Shown: positions 1 through 9,488, numbered from the stretch's first letter. The stretch is DNA of 19,897 bases from JARRRL01 sp037380725 (GCA_037380725.1 JARRRL010000171.1:1-19897), one strand, 5' to 3'. Numbers and translations are program-made. The notes: a model not told the origin generated them from the letters alone.

Positions 1-1379
<1,379 letters not shown>

Positions 1380-1477
1380 TTTGTAAACGTTGTGCTTCCA
1401 GTCCCTGAGGCCATCTCTGCAGTGAGGGCCGTTGTATTGGCGTATTCGCGTTTGTTGGGACATTCGCGTTATAGTTG

Positions 1478-1493
1478 CCTGCATGGATGCAGG
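1478..1493. promoter_or_regulatory. 16-base palindrome CCTGCAT-GG-ATGCAGG
   Basis: Perfect 7-base inverted repeat with a two-base centre. The spacer is too small for a stable hairpin, so a dimeric regulator site is more likely than a terminator. It lies about 100 bases upstream of the barA start. No regulator is recognised. Confidence 0.3.
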
Positions 1494-1607
1494 GAGCCAA
1501 TTGCTCTGTGCGTTACGCCAAGCTGGAACAGCGGTGTACTGACCTCATATGGTATTAGATTGATTTACGTTTGGTCGGATTTTTTTATCATATGGGCGAA
1601 TGCTTTC

Positions 1608-1672
1608 CTGAACTATTAAGCTGAACTATTAAGTTGGAATAGTAAGCTGGAATATTAAGCTGAAATGTCAGG
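1608..1672. repeat. 13-bp imperfect tandem repeat, about 4.5 copies
   Basis: Units begin at 1608, 1621, 1634, 1647 and 1660. The first two are identical (CTGAACTATTAAG), the next two diverge at a few positions (TTGGAATAGTAAG, CTGGAATATTAAG), and the last is degraded (CTGAAATGTCAGG). The graded divergence suggests successive duplication and decay. Confidence 0.85.
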
Positions 1673-1743
1673 CGTGTTAGTGAGCCATATAAGCACCAGG
1701 CGAAGCAAACGATTTGGTACACGCTTTAGCGTTTCAGGCCATA

Positions 1744-1771
1744 TTTTACCTCGAGATACGAGTGTCATAAT
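1744..1771 (+). promoter_or_regulatory. Possible extended -10 promoter for cysM
   Basis: TTTTAC (1744-1749), a 16-base spacer and CATAAT (1766-1771) preceded by TGT, giving an extended -10. Initiation near 1778 would leave only about five untranslated bases before the ATG at 1783, implying either near-leaderless translation or an internal start. Confidence 0.3.
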
Positions 1772-1782
1772 TTGAGCGGACT

Positions 1783-2760
1783 ATGAACGAAAAACAAGTG
1801 GAAAGTACAAATCTGATAGATCAAACAGCGTCAAAGCACTTGGTGCGAGAGTCGACTCAGGAGCAAGCGCTACCGAGTTTGGTCTCCTGTGTAGGAGGGA
1901 CGCCCTTGGTGGCGTTGCAGCGACTTGTACCCGCAGGACGTGGTAATCGGGTGTTGGTTAAACTCGAAGGAAATAATCCGGCGGGTTCGGTGAAAGATCG
2001 ACCCGCGTTGAGCATGATTCAAGGCGCTGAGCGGCGTGGGGAGATAAAACCGGGCGACCAATTAATTGAAGCGACCAGTGGCAACACTGGCATTGCGTTG
2101 GCGATGGTGGCGGCGATGAAAGGGTATCGCATGCGTTTGATCATGCCTGAGCACATGAGCGCTGAGCGTCGAGCAGCGATGGCGGCCTATGGCGCTGAAC
2201 TGGTGTTGGTCAGCCGTGAAACGGGAATGGAAGGCGCGCGTGATTTGGCGCTGTCGATGCAATCGCGTGGCGAAGGCTATGTATTAGATCAGTTTAGCAA
2301 TCCGGACAATCCGGCTGCACATTATCGTGGGACAGGGCCGGAAATTTGGGCGGGTACGCAAGGAAAAATCACCCATTTTGTCAGTTCTATGGGTACGACA
2401 GGGACGATTATGGGGGTCTCTCGGTACTTGAAAGCGCGTAATGCCGCGGTTGAAGTGATTGGTTTGCAGCCGGCGGATGGGGCTTCGATTCCCGGAATTC
2501 GACGGTGGCCGTCGGCGTATCTGCCGTCCATTTTTGAACCCGAACGTGTGGATCGTATTATCGATATTGAGCAAGCCGATGCGGAGCAAACTACACGTCG
2601 TTTGGCGATAGAGGAAGGTATTTTCTGTGGCGTGTCTTCGGGAGGCTGTGTCTTCGGCGCGCTTCAATTGGCTGAAACGCTTGAAAATGCACTCATCGTG
2701 GCCATCGTTTGTGATCGAGGCGATCGTTATCTATCCACCACCGTGTTTGGCAAAGTGTGA
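1783..2760 (+). CDS. cysM: Cysteine synthase B (O-acetylserine sulfhydrylase, CysM type)
   Basis: PLP enzyme that makes cysteine from O-acetylserine and sulfide, and in CysM isozymes also uses thiosulfate. The 325-residue product has the PLP lysine K71 in GNNPAGSVKDRPALS, the substrate loop ATSGNTG (97-103), the phosphate-binding loop SSMGTTGTIMG (201-211), and the CysM-like stretches GIRRWPSAYLP and EEGIFCGVSSGG. The C-terminus VCDRGDRYLSTTVF fits family ends. Relative to typical CysM of about 300 residues it has some 25 extra N-terminal residues with no known motif; the conserved region begins near LPSLVSCVGGTPLV (30-43). No strong ribosome site precedes the ATG, and TTG/GTG codons at 1840-1845 are possible alternatives, so the start is uncertain. 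It heads the run cysM-exonuclease-rlmD-relA-mazG, the order known from Pseudomonas relatives. Family assignment is very secure. Confidence 0.95.
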   Translation: MNEKQVESTNLIDQTASKHLVRESTQEQALPSLVSCVGGTPLVALQRLVPAGRGNRVLVKLEGNNPAGSVKDRPALSMIQGAERRGEIKPGDQLIEATSGNTGIALAMVAAMKGYRMRLIMPEHMSAERRAAMAAYGAELVLVSRETGMEGARDLALSMQSRGEGYVLDQFSNPDNPAAHYRGTGPEIWAGTQGKITHFVSSMGTTGTIMGVSRYLKARNAAVEVIGLQPADGASIPGIRRWPSAYLPSIFEPERVDRIIDIEQADAEQTTRRLAIEEGIFCGVSSGGCVFGALQLAETLENALIVAIVCDRGDRYLSTTVFGKV

Positions 2761-2795
2761 TGCCAATGCAGTGATCTCAGTGAAGTTTGTTGACT

Positions 2796-3578
2796 ATGAA
2801 TGTGATGGTTTTTGATATAGAAACGGTGCCGGACGTCCACGCCGGTGCGCGGTTGTTTGGTTTAGAAGGTTTACCCGACGAGTCGGTCGCGGAAGCGTTG
2901 TTTTTCGATCGTCGCCAAAAGTCAGGTCAAGACATGCTGCCGTTGCATTTGCAGCGTATTGTCGCGATATCGGTTGTTTTACGTCGGGCGGATACCTTGA
3001 AGGTGTGGTCCTTGGGCGAAGCAGAAGCGGGCGAAAAAGAACTGATTCATCGGTTTTTTCAAGGTGTCGAACGGTTTACCCCGACGCTGGTCTCTTGGAA
3101 TGGGGGTGGCTTTGATTTACCGGTATTGCATTATCGCGCCTTGCATCATCGCGTGAGCGCGCCCGTATATTGGGAAATGGGCGATACGAACACCGCGTTT
3201 CGATACAACAACTATGTCAGTCGGTATCACCAGCGACACACGGATTTGATGGATTTGTTAGCGCTGTACAACAATCGGGCATATGTGGCTTTGGATCAAA
3301 TGGCTGGCTTATTGGGATACCCCGGTAAATTGGGTATGGATGGCAGTAAAGTGTGGTCGGCGTGGTGCGAAGGTCGGATTGGTGAAATTCGGGATTATTG
3401 TGAAACGGATGTGATGAACACTTTTTTGGTGTACCTGCGTTTTCAGCACATGCGAGGGCAGCTTTCGGACAGTGAGCTGGACCAAGAAGAACAACGAGTC
3501 CGGACTTTTTTAGAACAAAATCAGGATCGAAAACATTGGTGTGATTTTTTGACGCACTGGTCCAAATTAACGACTTAG
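2796..3578 (+). CDS. PolB-like 3'-5' exonuclease (DEDDy, RNase H fold)
   Basis: Predicted 3'-5' exonuclease related to the proofreading domain of DNA polymerase B; its in-vivo substrate is not known for this stand-alone family. The 260-residue product shows all three exonuclease motifs: ExoI VFDIET (D7, E9), ExoII SWNGGGFDLPVL (D107), and ExoIII RDYCETDVMNT (Y201, D205), the Tyr-x3-Asp form marking the DEDDy subgroup. YHQRHTDLMDLLALY and the glycine-rich GLLGYPGKLGMDGSKVW are also typical of the family. ATG 2796 is chosen over TTG 2787 because MNVMVFDIETVPDV matches the usual short N-terminus; ATG 2805 is also possible. It follows cysM by 35 bases and is probably co-transcribed. It may trim DNA or RNA ends during repair or tRNA/rRNA processing, but nothing here settles that. 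Confidence 0.88.
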   Translation: MNVMVFDIETVPDVHAGARLFGLEGLPDESVAEALFFDRRQKSGQDMLPLHLQRIVAISVVLRRADTLKVWSLGEAEAGEKELIHRFFQGVERFTPTLVSWNGGGFDLPVLHYRALHHRVSAPVYWEMGDTNTAFRYNNYVSRYHQRHTDLMDLLALYNNRAYVALDQMAGLLGYPGKLGMDGSKVWSAWCEGRIGEIRDYCETDVMNTFLVYLRFQHMRGQLSDSELDQEEQRVRTFLEQNQDRKHWCDFLTHWSKLTT

Positions 3579-3679
3579 GGCGTAGACAGAATCGTTTGTC
3601 TGGGGACCGTGTGTTGTATTGTGCCTCGGTTCGTGTTTTCCAATTTCTATTAGACAGATGTGTGTAGCATGGGGGGAAA

Positions 3680-4909
3680 GTGGTGTTTGTGCGAAACGCG
3701 TTACCGGGTGAACGTGTCTTGGCAAAACTGACGTACGGTAAACGACACTTTTTTGAAGCAACAGCGGTTGAAATTTTGGAAGCCTCCTCGGAGCGCGTGA
3801 CGCCACCTTGCGCACACGCTAATGTGTGCGGTGGGTGTAGCTTGCAGCATTGGCGCAGTGATAAGCAAATTGAGCAAAAACAAGCGGTTTTGGCGGAACA
3901 ATTGCAGCATTTTGGTGGTTTAATGCCTGAACAAGGGTTTTTACCACCGCTGCTCGGTCCCACAGAGCAATATCGACGTAAAGCGCGCTTGGCGTGTAAA
4001 TATGTGCGGGCACGCGAACGGGTATTCGTGGGCTTTCGTGAGGCAGCCAGCCATTACGTGACGGACGTCAGTGCATGCGCCGTGTTGGATGAACGGGTCA
4101 GTCGTTTATTGCCCGCTTTGTCGGTCATGATGACGGGGCTCGATGCGCGCGAGAAAATTCCCCAAATTGAAGTGGCAGTTGGTGACGATGAGATTGCTTT
4201 TGTGGTGCGTCATTTGGAACCTTTAACCGATTCGGATCGACAGGCATGGGTCAAATTTTGTCAATCCGAAGGGATTACACTCTATTTGCAATCGGGCGGT
4301 GTGGATACCGTCTGCCAGATTTGGCCGGAGGCGGGAGCAGAACGTTTGGTGACGCGCATACCGGAATTGGATTTGACGTATTCCTTTCATCCTTTGGACT
4401 TTTTACAAGTTAATAAATCTATTAATGATCAATTGGTGTTGCTTGCCTTGGATTTGCTGGATGTGCAAGCAACGGATCGAGTTTTGGATCTTTTCTCTGG
4501 CTTGGGTAACTTTACGCTGCCTCTCGCACGCCGAGCGCAAGCGGTCACCGGGGTTGAAGTGTCGGCGACCATGGTGTCTCGGGGACGTGAAAACGCGGCG
4601 CAAAACGGATTGAAAAATGTGTCGTTCTTTCAAACAGATTTGACACAAGCTTTTGAGCAGCAGCCGTGGTTTGGTGTGTACGATAAGGTGTTGATTGATC
4701 CTCCCAGATCGGGGGCGGCAGAAGTGGTATCACGTATTGCGGCGCTGAATCCACGTCGCGTGGTGTACGTCAGTTGTAATCCGGCTACGTTGGCAAGGGA
4801 TGTCAGTTTGCTCGCGCAAGCGGGTTATCGATTGCAAAAGGCGGGCGTACTCGACATGTTTCCACACACCATGCACGTGGAGTCCATTGCGGTGTTGGCG
4901 CGCTCATGA
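3680..4909 (+). CDS. rlmD: 23S rRNA (uracil-1939-C5)-methyltransferase RlmD, N-terminally shortened
   Basis: SAM-dependent enzyme that makes m5U1939 in 23S rRNA; it carries a [4Fe-4S] cluster. The 409-residue frame has the cluster cysteines C44, C50 and C53 (PCAHANVCGGC) and C133 (DVSACAVLD), the SAM fold (DFLQVNKSIND; LDLFSGLGNFTLPLA, 269-283), DPPRSGAAEV, the catalytic cysteine C366 in VYVSCNPATLARD and the HVES end (E401). The N-terminus is odd. RlmD normally opens with a complete TRAM RNA-binding domain, but here the frame is closed by TAG at 3665-3667 and begins at GTG 3680 (MVFVRNALPGERV), which corresponds to the middle of TRAM; about 40 residues are missing. A frameshift or deletion just upstream would explain it, because HGGK precedes the start in frame. 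The methyltransferase core looks intact; RNA binding may be weaker. Confidence 0.88.
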   Translation: MVFVRNALPGERVLAKLTYGKRHFFEATAVEILEASSERVTPPCAHANVCGGCSLQHWRSDKQIEQKQAVLAEQLQHFGGLMPEQGFLPPLLGPTEQYRRKARLACKYVRARERVFVGFREAASHYVTDVSACAVLDERVSRLLPALSVMMTGLDAREKIPQIEVAVGDDEIAFVVRHLEPLTDSDRQAWVKFCQSEGITLYLQSGGVDTVCQIWPEAGAERLVTRIPELDLTYSFHPLDFLQVNKSINDQLVLLALDLLDVQATDRVLDLFSGLGNFTLPLARRAQAVTGVEVSATMVSRGRENAAQNGLKNVSFFQTDLTQAFEQQPWFGVYDKVLIDPPRSGAAEVVSRIAALNPRRVVYVSCNPATLARDVSLLAQAGYRLQKAGVLDMFPHTMHVESIAVLARS

Positions 4910-5116
4910 GGCGTGATGCCAGTCACGTGTTAGAAATAATGCGATTAAGGAATTGAAAAGATTGGATAGAATGAAAAGCTATTTGTGTTGAGTGCGCGGG
5001 CTCGCTCTACTGAAAGGACTGTGGACGACAAGGTAAGGTGCTTGGGCTGTACCGACGAACGGTTGGTGCGGAGAGCCGCGTTATGGGGTAGTGGTTTCAA
5101 AACGGGTGTTCAGGCT

Positions 5117-7210
5117 ATGGTGAAAGTTCGCGACGATTATCCGTTAAAAGTAGATGGCAATGTCGATATTGTGAGTTGGGTTGAACGGATTCAATCTTTT
5201 GATGCTCGTTTTGATGGTGAACGTCTGCGTCGAGCTTGTGAACTGACCGAGCGTGCGTCCACGGAAAATCCGGAGGGGGAACACGCGTGGAAGGCGATGA
5301 ACAGTTTTGTAGCGGGCCTGGCGATGGCGCGTATATTAGTCGAACTCAAATTGGATGAACCGGCCATTGTTGCTGGTATTTTGTATCGCTCAGTACATGT
5401 GCGGGTTGCGCTGATCAAGCTGGCGGAGCGTACGTGTGCATTGCGTGCGGCTAAGCAGGAATTACCGGAGCGTCAAGGCTGGGTTGCACGGGAGATTTTT
5501 GATATTTACGCCCCTCTGGCGCACCGTTTGGGCATTGGCCAACTGAAGTGGGAACTCGAAGATTTATCGTTTCGGTATCTGGAACCGCAAGCTTATAAGC
5601 ACATCGCTGGGTTGTTGTACGAAAGACGCGTTGAACGGGACAGCTATATTGAGTCAGTACGCCATACCTTGAAGGAGTTGTTGACGGCGCGGAGCATCGA
5701 GGCGGATGTGACAGGGCGTTCGAAACACATCTACAGTATTTGGCGAAAAATGAAGCGGAAACGCATTGATTTTTTCCAAGTCTATGACGTGCGCGCGGTG
5801 CGCGTTTTAGTGCCTACTATTGCGGATTGTTATGCCACCTTGGGTATTGTGCACGGTTTGTGGCAGCACATCCCCAAAGAATTTGATGATTACATCGCGG
5901 CACCCAAGGAGAACGGTTATCGGTCTTTGCATACGGCAGTGTTGGGACCAGGCAGCAAAATTCTTGAAGTCCAGATACGCACCTATGATATGCACGATGA
6001 GGCGGAATTGGGTGTGTGTGCGCACTGGAAATACAAAGAAGGCGCCAAGCTGCAGGGGGTGAGCGCCTATGATCACAAAATCGCGTGGTTGCGACAAGTG
6101 ATCGAGTGGCAAGATGAATTGGGCGAAAGTTCGGTTGGCGATGTGATGGCGCAAATTCGCGAGGAGATTGTGGATGAGCGCGTATATGTCTTTACGCCAG
6201 AAGGCGATGTTGTTGATCTGCAAAATGGCGCTACGCCCATTGATTTCGCGTATCAGGTACACACAGAAATTGGGAATCGCTGTCGTGGCGCAAAGGTGAA
6301 CGATCGCATTGTCCCACTGAATTATCTTCTCAATACAGGCGAACGTGTAGAAATTCTCACCGTAAAACACGGTGGACCGAGTCGAGATTGGTTGAATCCA
6401 CATTTAAATTACGTTCGGACTTCTCGTGCCAGGGCTAAGATTCAGCATTGGTTTAAACAACAGGATCGCAGTTATAACATCAGTTATGGTCGTCAGATGT
6501 TGGACCGTGAATTGGATCGTTTGCGTGTGCGCTCCGTTGAGTGGGCGAGCGTGGCGGCAGCGCTGAATGTGGGGGGATTGGAAGACATTCAGGCGGGTTT
6601 GGGAGCGGGCGATTTGCGCTTAGGGCAGGTGCTAAACACCGTTCAAAGTTTACAGGATGCCCGCGATCGTCAACAGTCCAATGGTGAAGAGCGTGCGATC
6701 ACAAAAAACGACGCGTTATTACGACGGAAGACGATTACGCGTCGTCGACCGGTGGCCAAAGACGCGGACATTGAAGTCAATGGCGTCGGTAAGTTGCTGA
6801 CCCATTTGGCGGGGTGCTGTAAACCAGTACCCGGAGATCAAGTGGTGGGTTATGTCTCGGTTGGAAAGGGGATCAGCGTGCATCGAGAGGATTGCAAAGA
6901 CTTAGAAAGTTTGCGCGCGCAATCTCCGGATCGTGTTGTGGAAGTCAGTTGGCGTGAGGAAGTGGAACAGTTTTATCCAGTCATCATTTCGATAAGCGCG
7001 ATTGATCGGCAAGGATTGTTGCGAGACGTTTCGGTCATTTTCGCCAACTCAAACGTGAACGTGATGGAAGTGACAACCAAGACGGATGAACGCGATCATG
7101 TGGCGCAGATGTATTTGCGATTGGAAGTGAAGAGTTTGGCGCAGTTGCGCAACGTGATGGACAAAATCGCTCAATTGCCGAGTGTGATTGAGGTGCGTCG
7201 TTCGGATTGA
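5117..7210 (+). CDS. relA: GTP pyrophosphokinase RelA with an internal deletion in the pseudo-HD domain
   Basis: Ribosome-associated (p)ppGpp synthetase of the stringent response. From ATG 5117 (MVKVRDDYPL, as in relatives) it has 697 residues against about 745 in Pseudomonas or E. coli. Present: the synthetase domain (SKHIYSIWRKM; EFDDYIAAPKENGYRSLHT, the EFDD form marking monofunctional RelA; EVQIRT), a TGS domain (RVYVFTPEGDVVDL to NTGERVEIL), the zinc-finger-like C567/C568 with H589 and C593, and a C-terminal ACT domain. Abnormal: in the degenerate hydrolase domain, ELKLDEPAIVAGILYRS runs straight into VHVRVALIKLAERT (junction near residues 91-95), removing about 60 residues without breaking the frame. 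RelA's HD domain is catalytically dead, so synthesis may survive, but folding or regulation could change. A TTG upstream at 4985 would add 44 residues with no family match. rlmD lies 207 bases upstream and mazG follows directly. Confidence 0.95.
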   Translation: MVKVRDDYPLKVDGNVDIVSWVERIQSFDARFDGERLRRACELTERASTENPEGEHAWKAMNSFVAGLAMARILVELKLDEPAIVAGILYRSVHVRVALIKLAERTCALRAAKQELPERQGWVAREIFDIYAPLAHRLGIGQLKWELEDLSFRYLEPQAYKHIAGLLYERRVERDSYIESVRHTLKELLTARSIEADVTGRSKHIYSIWRKMKRKRIDFFQVYDVRAVRVLVPTIADCYATLGIVHGLWQHIPKEFDDYIAAPKENGYRSLHTAVLGPGSKILEVQIRTYDMHDEAELGVCAHWKYKEGAKLQGVSAYDHKIAWLRQVIEWQDELGESSVGDVMAQIREEIVDERVYVFTPEGDVVDLQNGATPIDFAYQVHTEIGNRCRGAKVNDRIVPLNYLLNTGERVEILTVKHGGPSRDWLNPHLNYVRTSRARAKIQHWFKQQDRSYNISYGRQMLDRELDRLRVRSVEWASVAAALNVGGLEDIQAGLGAGDLRLGQVLNTVQSLQDARDRQQSNGEERAITKNDALLRRKTITRRRPVAKDADIEVNGVGKLLTHLAGCCKPVPGDQVVGYVSVGKGISVHREDCKDLESLRAQSPDRVVEVSWREEVEQFYPVIISISAIDRQGLLRDVSVIFANSNVNVMEVTTKTDERDHVAQMYLRLEVKSLAQLRNVMDKIAQLPSVIEVRRSD

Positions 7211-7255
7211 ATGAGGCGTCATTCGCGGTTTTTTGTAGCTTATGAGGGGAGTGAC

Positions 7256-8152
7256 GTGTCAAATCAGTCGACTTACACCGTCGAGAACTTAATTTATCTG
7301 ATGCAATTGCTGCGAGATCCAGAGACAGGTTGCCCCTGGGATGTGAAGCAAACACCGGAAACCATTGTGCGGTATACCTTAGAAGAAGTGCACGAGGTCG
7401 TCGACGCCATTGAAAAGGGAGATTGGTCAGCCATTCAGGAAGAATTGGGGGATTTGCTGTTTCAAGTGGCGTTTTATTGTCAGATGGCCGATGAGCAAGA
7501 TCGATTTAATTTCAATGATGTTGTCCATCAAATCGTGAAAAAAATGATTCGACGTCATCCACATGTTTTCCCATCGGGTCAACTTGAACAACATCGATCG
7601 AAGCCGGTGATTTCAGAGCAAGCGGTTCGGCAGCAATGGGAGCAAATAAAAGCCACTGAACACGCGGAGAAATATCACGACACGTCGCCATATCCGCTGG
7701 CCGAGCGATTCGCACAGATACCAAAAGGCTTGGGGGCGCTGGCGTACGCGCAGAAAGTACAAAAAGGTGCAGCTTTACACGGCTTGGATTGGCCCGATGT
7801 GGGTGGGGCCTTGGCGCGCTTACGCGAAGAAATGGCCGAGTTTGAGTCAGAGATAAACGTGGAATGGTCGCACAAAGAGGACGGCGCGCCGGAGGATGGA
7901 TCGGTGTATGATGAGGCGCGATCCGCGATTGCAGCGGAATTGGGTGATGTGTTGTTTACCTGCGTGAACGTGGCACGGCATTTACAGATTGATGCGGAAC
8001 ACTGTTTAAGGCAGTCGACGCGCACGTTTTGTCGTCGAGCGGAATCGGTTGAAAAACAGTGGCAAGCGGCATCGCCGGGTGTCCCCATGGGGCAAGCGGA
8101 TGGTGAAGCATTGAATGATTTTTGGCAGGTGGCGAAAGTGGAAATTGAGTGA
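7256..8152 (+). CDS. mazG: Nucleoside triphosphate pyrophosphohydrolase MazG
   Basis: Hydrolyses NTPs and dNTPs to NMPs, a house-cleaning role that in E. coli also counteracts the stringent response. Two MazG domains are visible. The first has EEVHE (43-47) and ELGD (63-66) plus GCPWDVKQT near the start. The second has EEMAE (191-195) and ELGD (228-231). The gap between the two halves of the second metal-binding motif is 32 residues compared with 15 in the first, because of an acidic, Gly-rich loop (about 199-220) unusual for the family. GTG 7256 is chosen: GAGGGGAG ends five bases upstream and MSNQSTYTVENLIYLMQLLR matches other MazG starts. An in-frame ATG at 7211, abutting the relA stop, would add 15 residues. 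The 298 residues exceed the usual 260-280 because of the loop. Translational coupling to relA is likely. Confidence 0.95.
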   Translation: MSNQSTYTVENLIYLMQLLRDPETGCPWDVKQTPETIVRYTLEEVHEVVDAIEKGDWSAIQEELGDLLFQVAFYCQMADEQDRFNFNDVVHQIVKKMIRRHPHVFPSGQLEQHRSKPVISEQAVRQQWEQIKATEHAEKYHDTSPYPLAERFAQIPKGLGALAYAQKVQKGAALHGLDWPDVGGALARLREEMAEFESEINVEWSHKEDGAPEDGSVYDEARSAIAAELGDVLFTCVNVARHLQIDAEHCLRQSTRTFCRRAESVEKQWQAASPGVPMGQADGEALNDFWQVAKVEIE

Positions 8153-8314
8153 GCGGGGGCGTTATCATTTTACACGCAAACATTCCACCGCGCACAATTA
8201 TTCCGTACACAATTATTTTGCGCACAATTGATTCGCGCACAATTGTTTCGCACAAAATGAAGATGATTTGCTTTGCTGGCGTAAGTCGCGTCGAGACGAG
8301 ATAAATATTTTGCT
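8153..8314. other. mazG-oxygenase spacer
   Basis: 162 bases dominated by the 15-bp tandem array at 8189-8250. No clear terminator or promoter is seen. Confidence 0.5.
8189..8250. repeat. 15-bp tandem repeat with core CACAATT, four copies
   Basis: The core CACAATT recurs exactly every 15 bases at 8193, 8208, 8223 and 8238. Units read CGCGCACAATTATTC, CGTACACAATTATTT, TGCGCACAATTGATT and CGCGCACAATTGTTT, then a decayed CGCACAAAATG. The multiple-of-three period gives open minus-strand frames that look like short peptide repeats, but no gene is implied. Confidence 0.9.
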
Positions 8315-9142
8315 ATGGGGATGATGATGGACAGGACTGATATTGCAGATTTGATTGTGCAAAAGCTGGAAGCAATGAGCGATTGCCTGATGCAAAGTTA
8401 TAAAGGCTCGGAAAGCAAAATTGGATATTTTGTGGTTGATGATTTGTTGCCTCAGGACTTGGCGCTTGAGATATTCAGTTGTTTTCCGGAAACCAAAGAA
8501 ATGCGACTTAAAAGAAGTATTCGAGAGTATAAGTACATAGCGGCTCAGATGAATAAATATAATCCGATTTTGGAAGAGTCGGTTTATGCATTTCAAGACA
8601 GTCGGGTTGTGTCGCTGATCGCGCGAATTTGCAATATTACTTCTCTCTATCCGGATGAGTATTTGTACGCGGGTGGAATATCGTATATGGGGGATAAGCA
8701 GTTTTTGAATCCACACTTAGATAATTCGCACGACAAGGACAGAGACAAGTGGCGCGTGCTGAATCTGTTGTATTACGTTACACCGGATTGGTCTTTTGAT
8801 AATGGGGGTAATTTAGAGTTGTGGCCGAATGGGTTAAAGCAAACGCCGGTTGCGATACACAGCAAGTTCAATCGCCTCGCGGTGATGGCCACGCATAATG
8901 CATCGTGGCATTCGGTCAGTCCGATCTCCTGTGCGGGGCATCCCCGTTGCTGTGTTTCAAATTATTATTTTTCGGATTCGCCATTAAAAGCAACGGATCA
9001 GTTTCACGTGACGTCTTTTCGAGGTAGGCCTGAGCAGAAAATTAGGGATTTTGTCTTGCGGGCTGATATTGAAGCAAGAATGATGGTTCGGAAGCTGTTC
9101 AAGAAGGGCATTGTTGAAAATAAACACGTCTATAAAAAATAA
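8315..9142 (+). CDS. 2-oxoglutarate/Fe(II)-dependent oxygenase, prolyl-4-hydroxylase-like
   Basis: Predicted cytoplasmic dioxygenase using Fe(II), 2-oxoglutarate and O2. In the 275 residues the double-stranded beta-helix core carries the facial triad H134-x-D136 (FLNPHLDNSHD) and H199 (NASWHSVSPI), with R211 (GHPRCCVSNYYF) placed to bind the 2-oxoglutarate carboxylate. GGNLELWPNG between the two iron-binding segments is characteristic of the P4Hc/2OG-FeII_Oxy_3 group. The N-terminal 120 residues, with FVVDDLLPQDLALEIFSCFP, resemble the lead-in of this group. The substrate is unknown; related proteins act on proteins, sugars or small molecules. Start is ATG 8315; ATGs at 8321, 8324 and 8327 are in frame and the ribosome site is weak. 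No partner gene adjoins: it is isolated between repeat-rich spacers. Codon use is more AT-rich than in mazG, which may mean transfer. In Pseudomonas an LpxO-type oxygenase also follows mazG, but this protein does not look like LpxO. Confidence 0.82.
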   Translation: MGMMMDRTDIADLIVQKLEAMSDCLMQSYKGSESKIGYFVVDDLLPQDLALEIFSCFPETKEMRLKRSIREYKYIAAQMNKYNPILEESVYAFQDSRVVSLIARICNITSLYPDEYLYAGGISYMGDKQFLNPHLDNSHDKDRDKWRVLNLLYYVTPDWSFDNGGNLELWPNGLKQTPVAIHSKFNRLAVMATHNASWHSVSPISCAGHPRCCVSNYYFSDSPLKATDQFHVTSFRGRPEQKIRDFVLRADIEARMMVRKLFKKGIVENKHVYKK

Positions 9143-9381
9143 AGGGTGTTCAAGCCGTTTTGTGCTGCACGTATTTTATCATGCAGCGTTCACAGAATGA
9201 AGCGCCCTCCATTCAATGAGAATACGTCGCAGTGAGTTTTATGCCGAGATGTAAAGCAGTGTGCCGGTTTGGTGAGCTGCCAGTCCATCACGAAGGCGTC
9301 TATAAAAACTCAAACAAGCGACTCAATTGTCTCGCTCAATATTATAAAATTTAAAAATCGTCGGCAACAAAAGTAAGGAAA

Positions 9382-9401
9382 GATAGATAATTGTATCTAT
9401 C
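9382..9401. promoter_or_regulatory. 20-base palindrome GATAGATA-ATTG-TATCTATC
   Basis: A perfect 8-base inverted repeat around a four-base loop, followed by GTTTTAT. It could be a weak AT-rich terminator for the upstream oxygenase or an operator for a dimeric repressor; the stem is weak for a terminator. Confidence 0.45.
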
Positions 9402-9488
9402 GTTTTATGAATAAAGAAAGAAAATGAATCAGCGTGTGATGGGTAAAGTTTTGCGCAGCTTAGGTATAAGTCAGGCTTGCTTTTACAC

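Larger units (their letters stand above)
1380..1782. other. Divergent barA/cysM intergenic region
   Basis: About 400 bases between divergent genes, which must hold both promoters. No convincing gene is seen: open frames here lack family features. It contains a 16-base palindrome (1478-1493), the nonamer ATTCGCGTT twice (1444-1452 and 1462-1470), a 13-bp tandem repeat array (1608-1672) and a possible cysM promoter (1744-1771). Confidence 0.6.

Noticed and set aside
3217..3963. Minus-strand frame of 248 codons across exonuclease and rlmD
   Set aside because: Antisense shadow of two well-supported genes; composition (Cys, Pro, His-rich) is typical of a shadow.
4985..5116. TTG-initiated 44-residue extension of RelA
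   Set aside because: RelA homologues start at the equivalent of MVKVR; the extension has no similarity and no ribosome site.
8189..8250. Possible CRISPR array
   Set aside because: Units are 15 bases, contiguous, without unique spacers, and no cas genes are present.
8315..9142. LpxO lipid A hydroxylase, by analogy with Pseudomonas mazG-lpxO2 order
   Set aside because: The protein has P4Hc-type motifs (HLD, GGNLELWPNG, SWHSV) and lacks the membrane segments and Asp/Asn hydroxylase pattern of LpxO.
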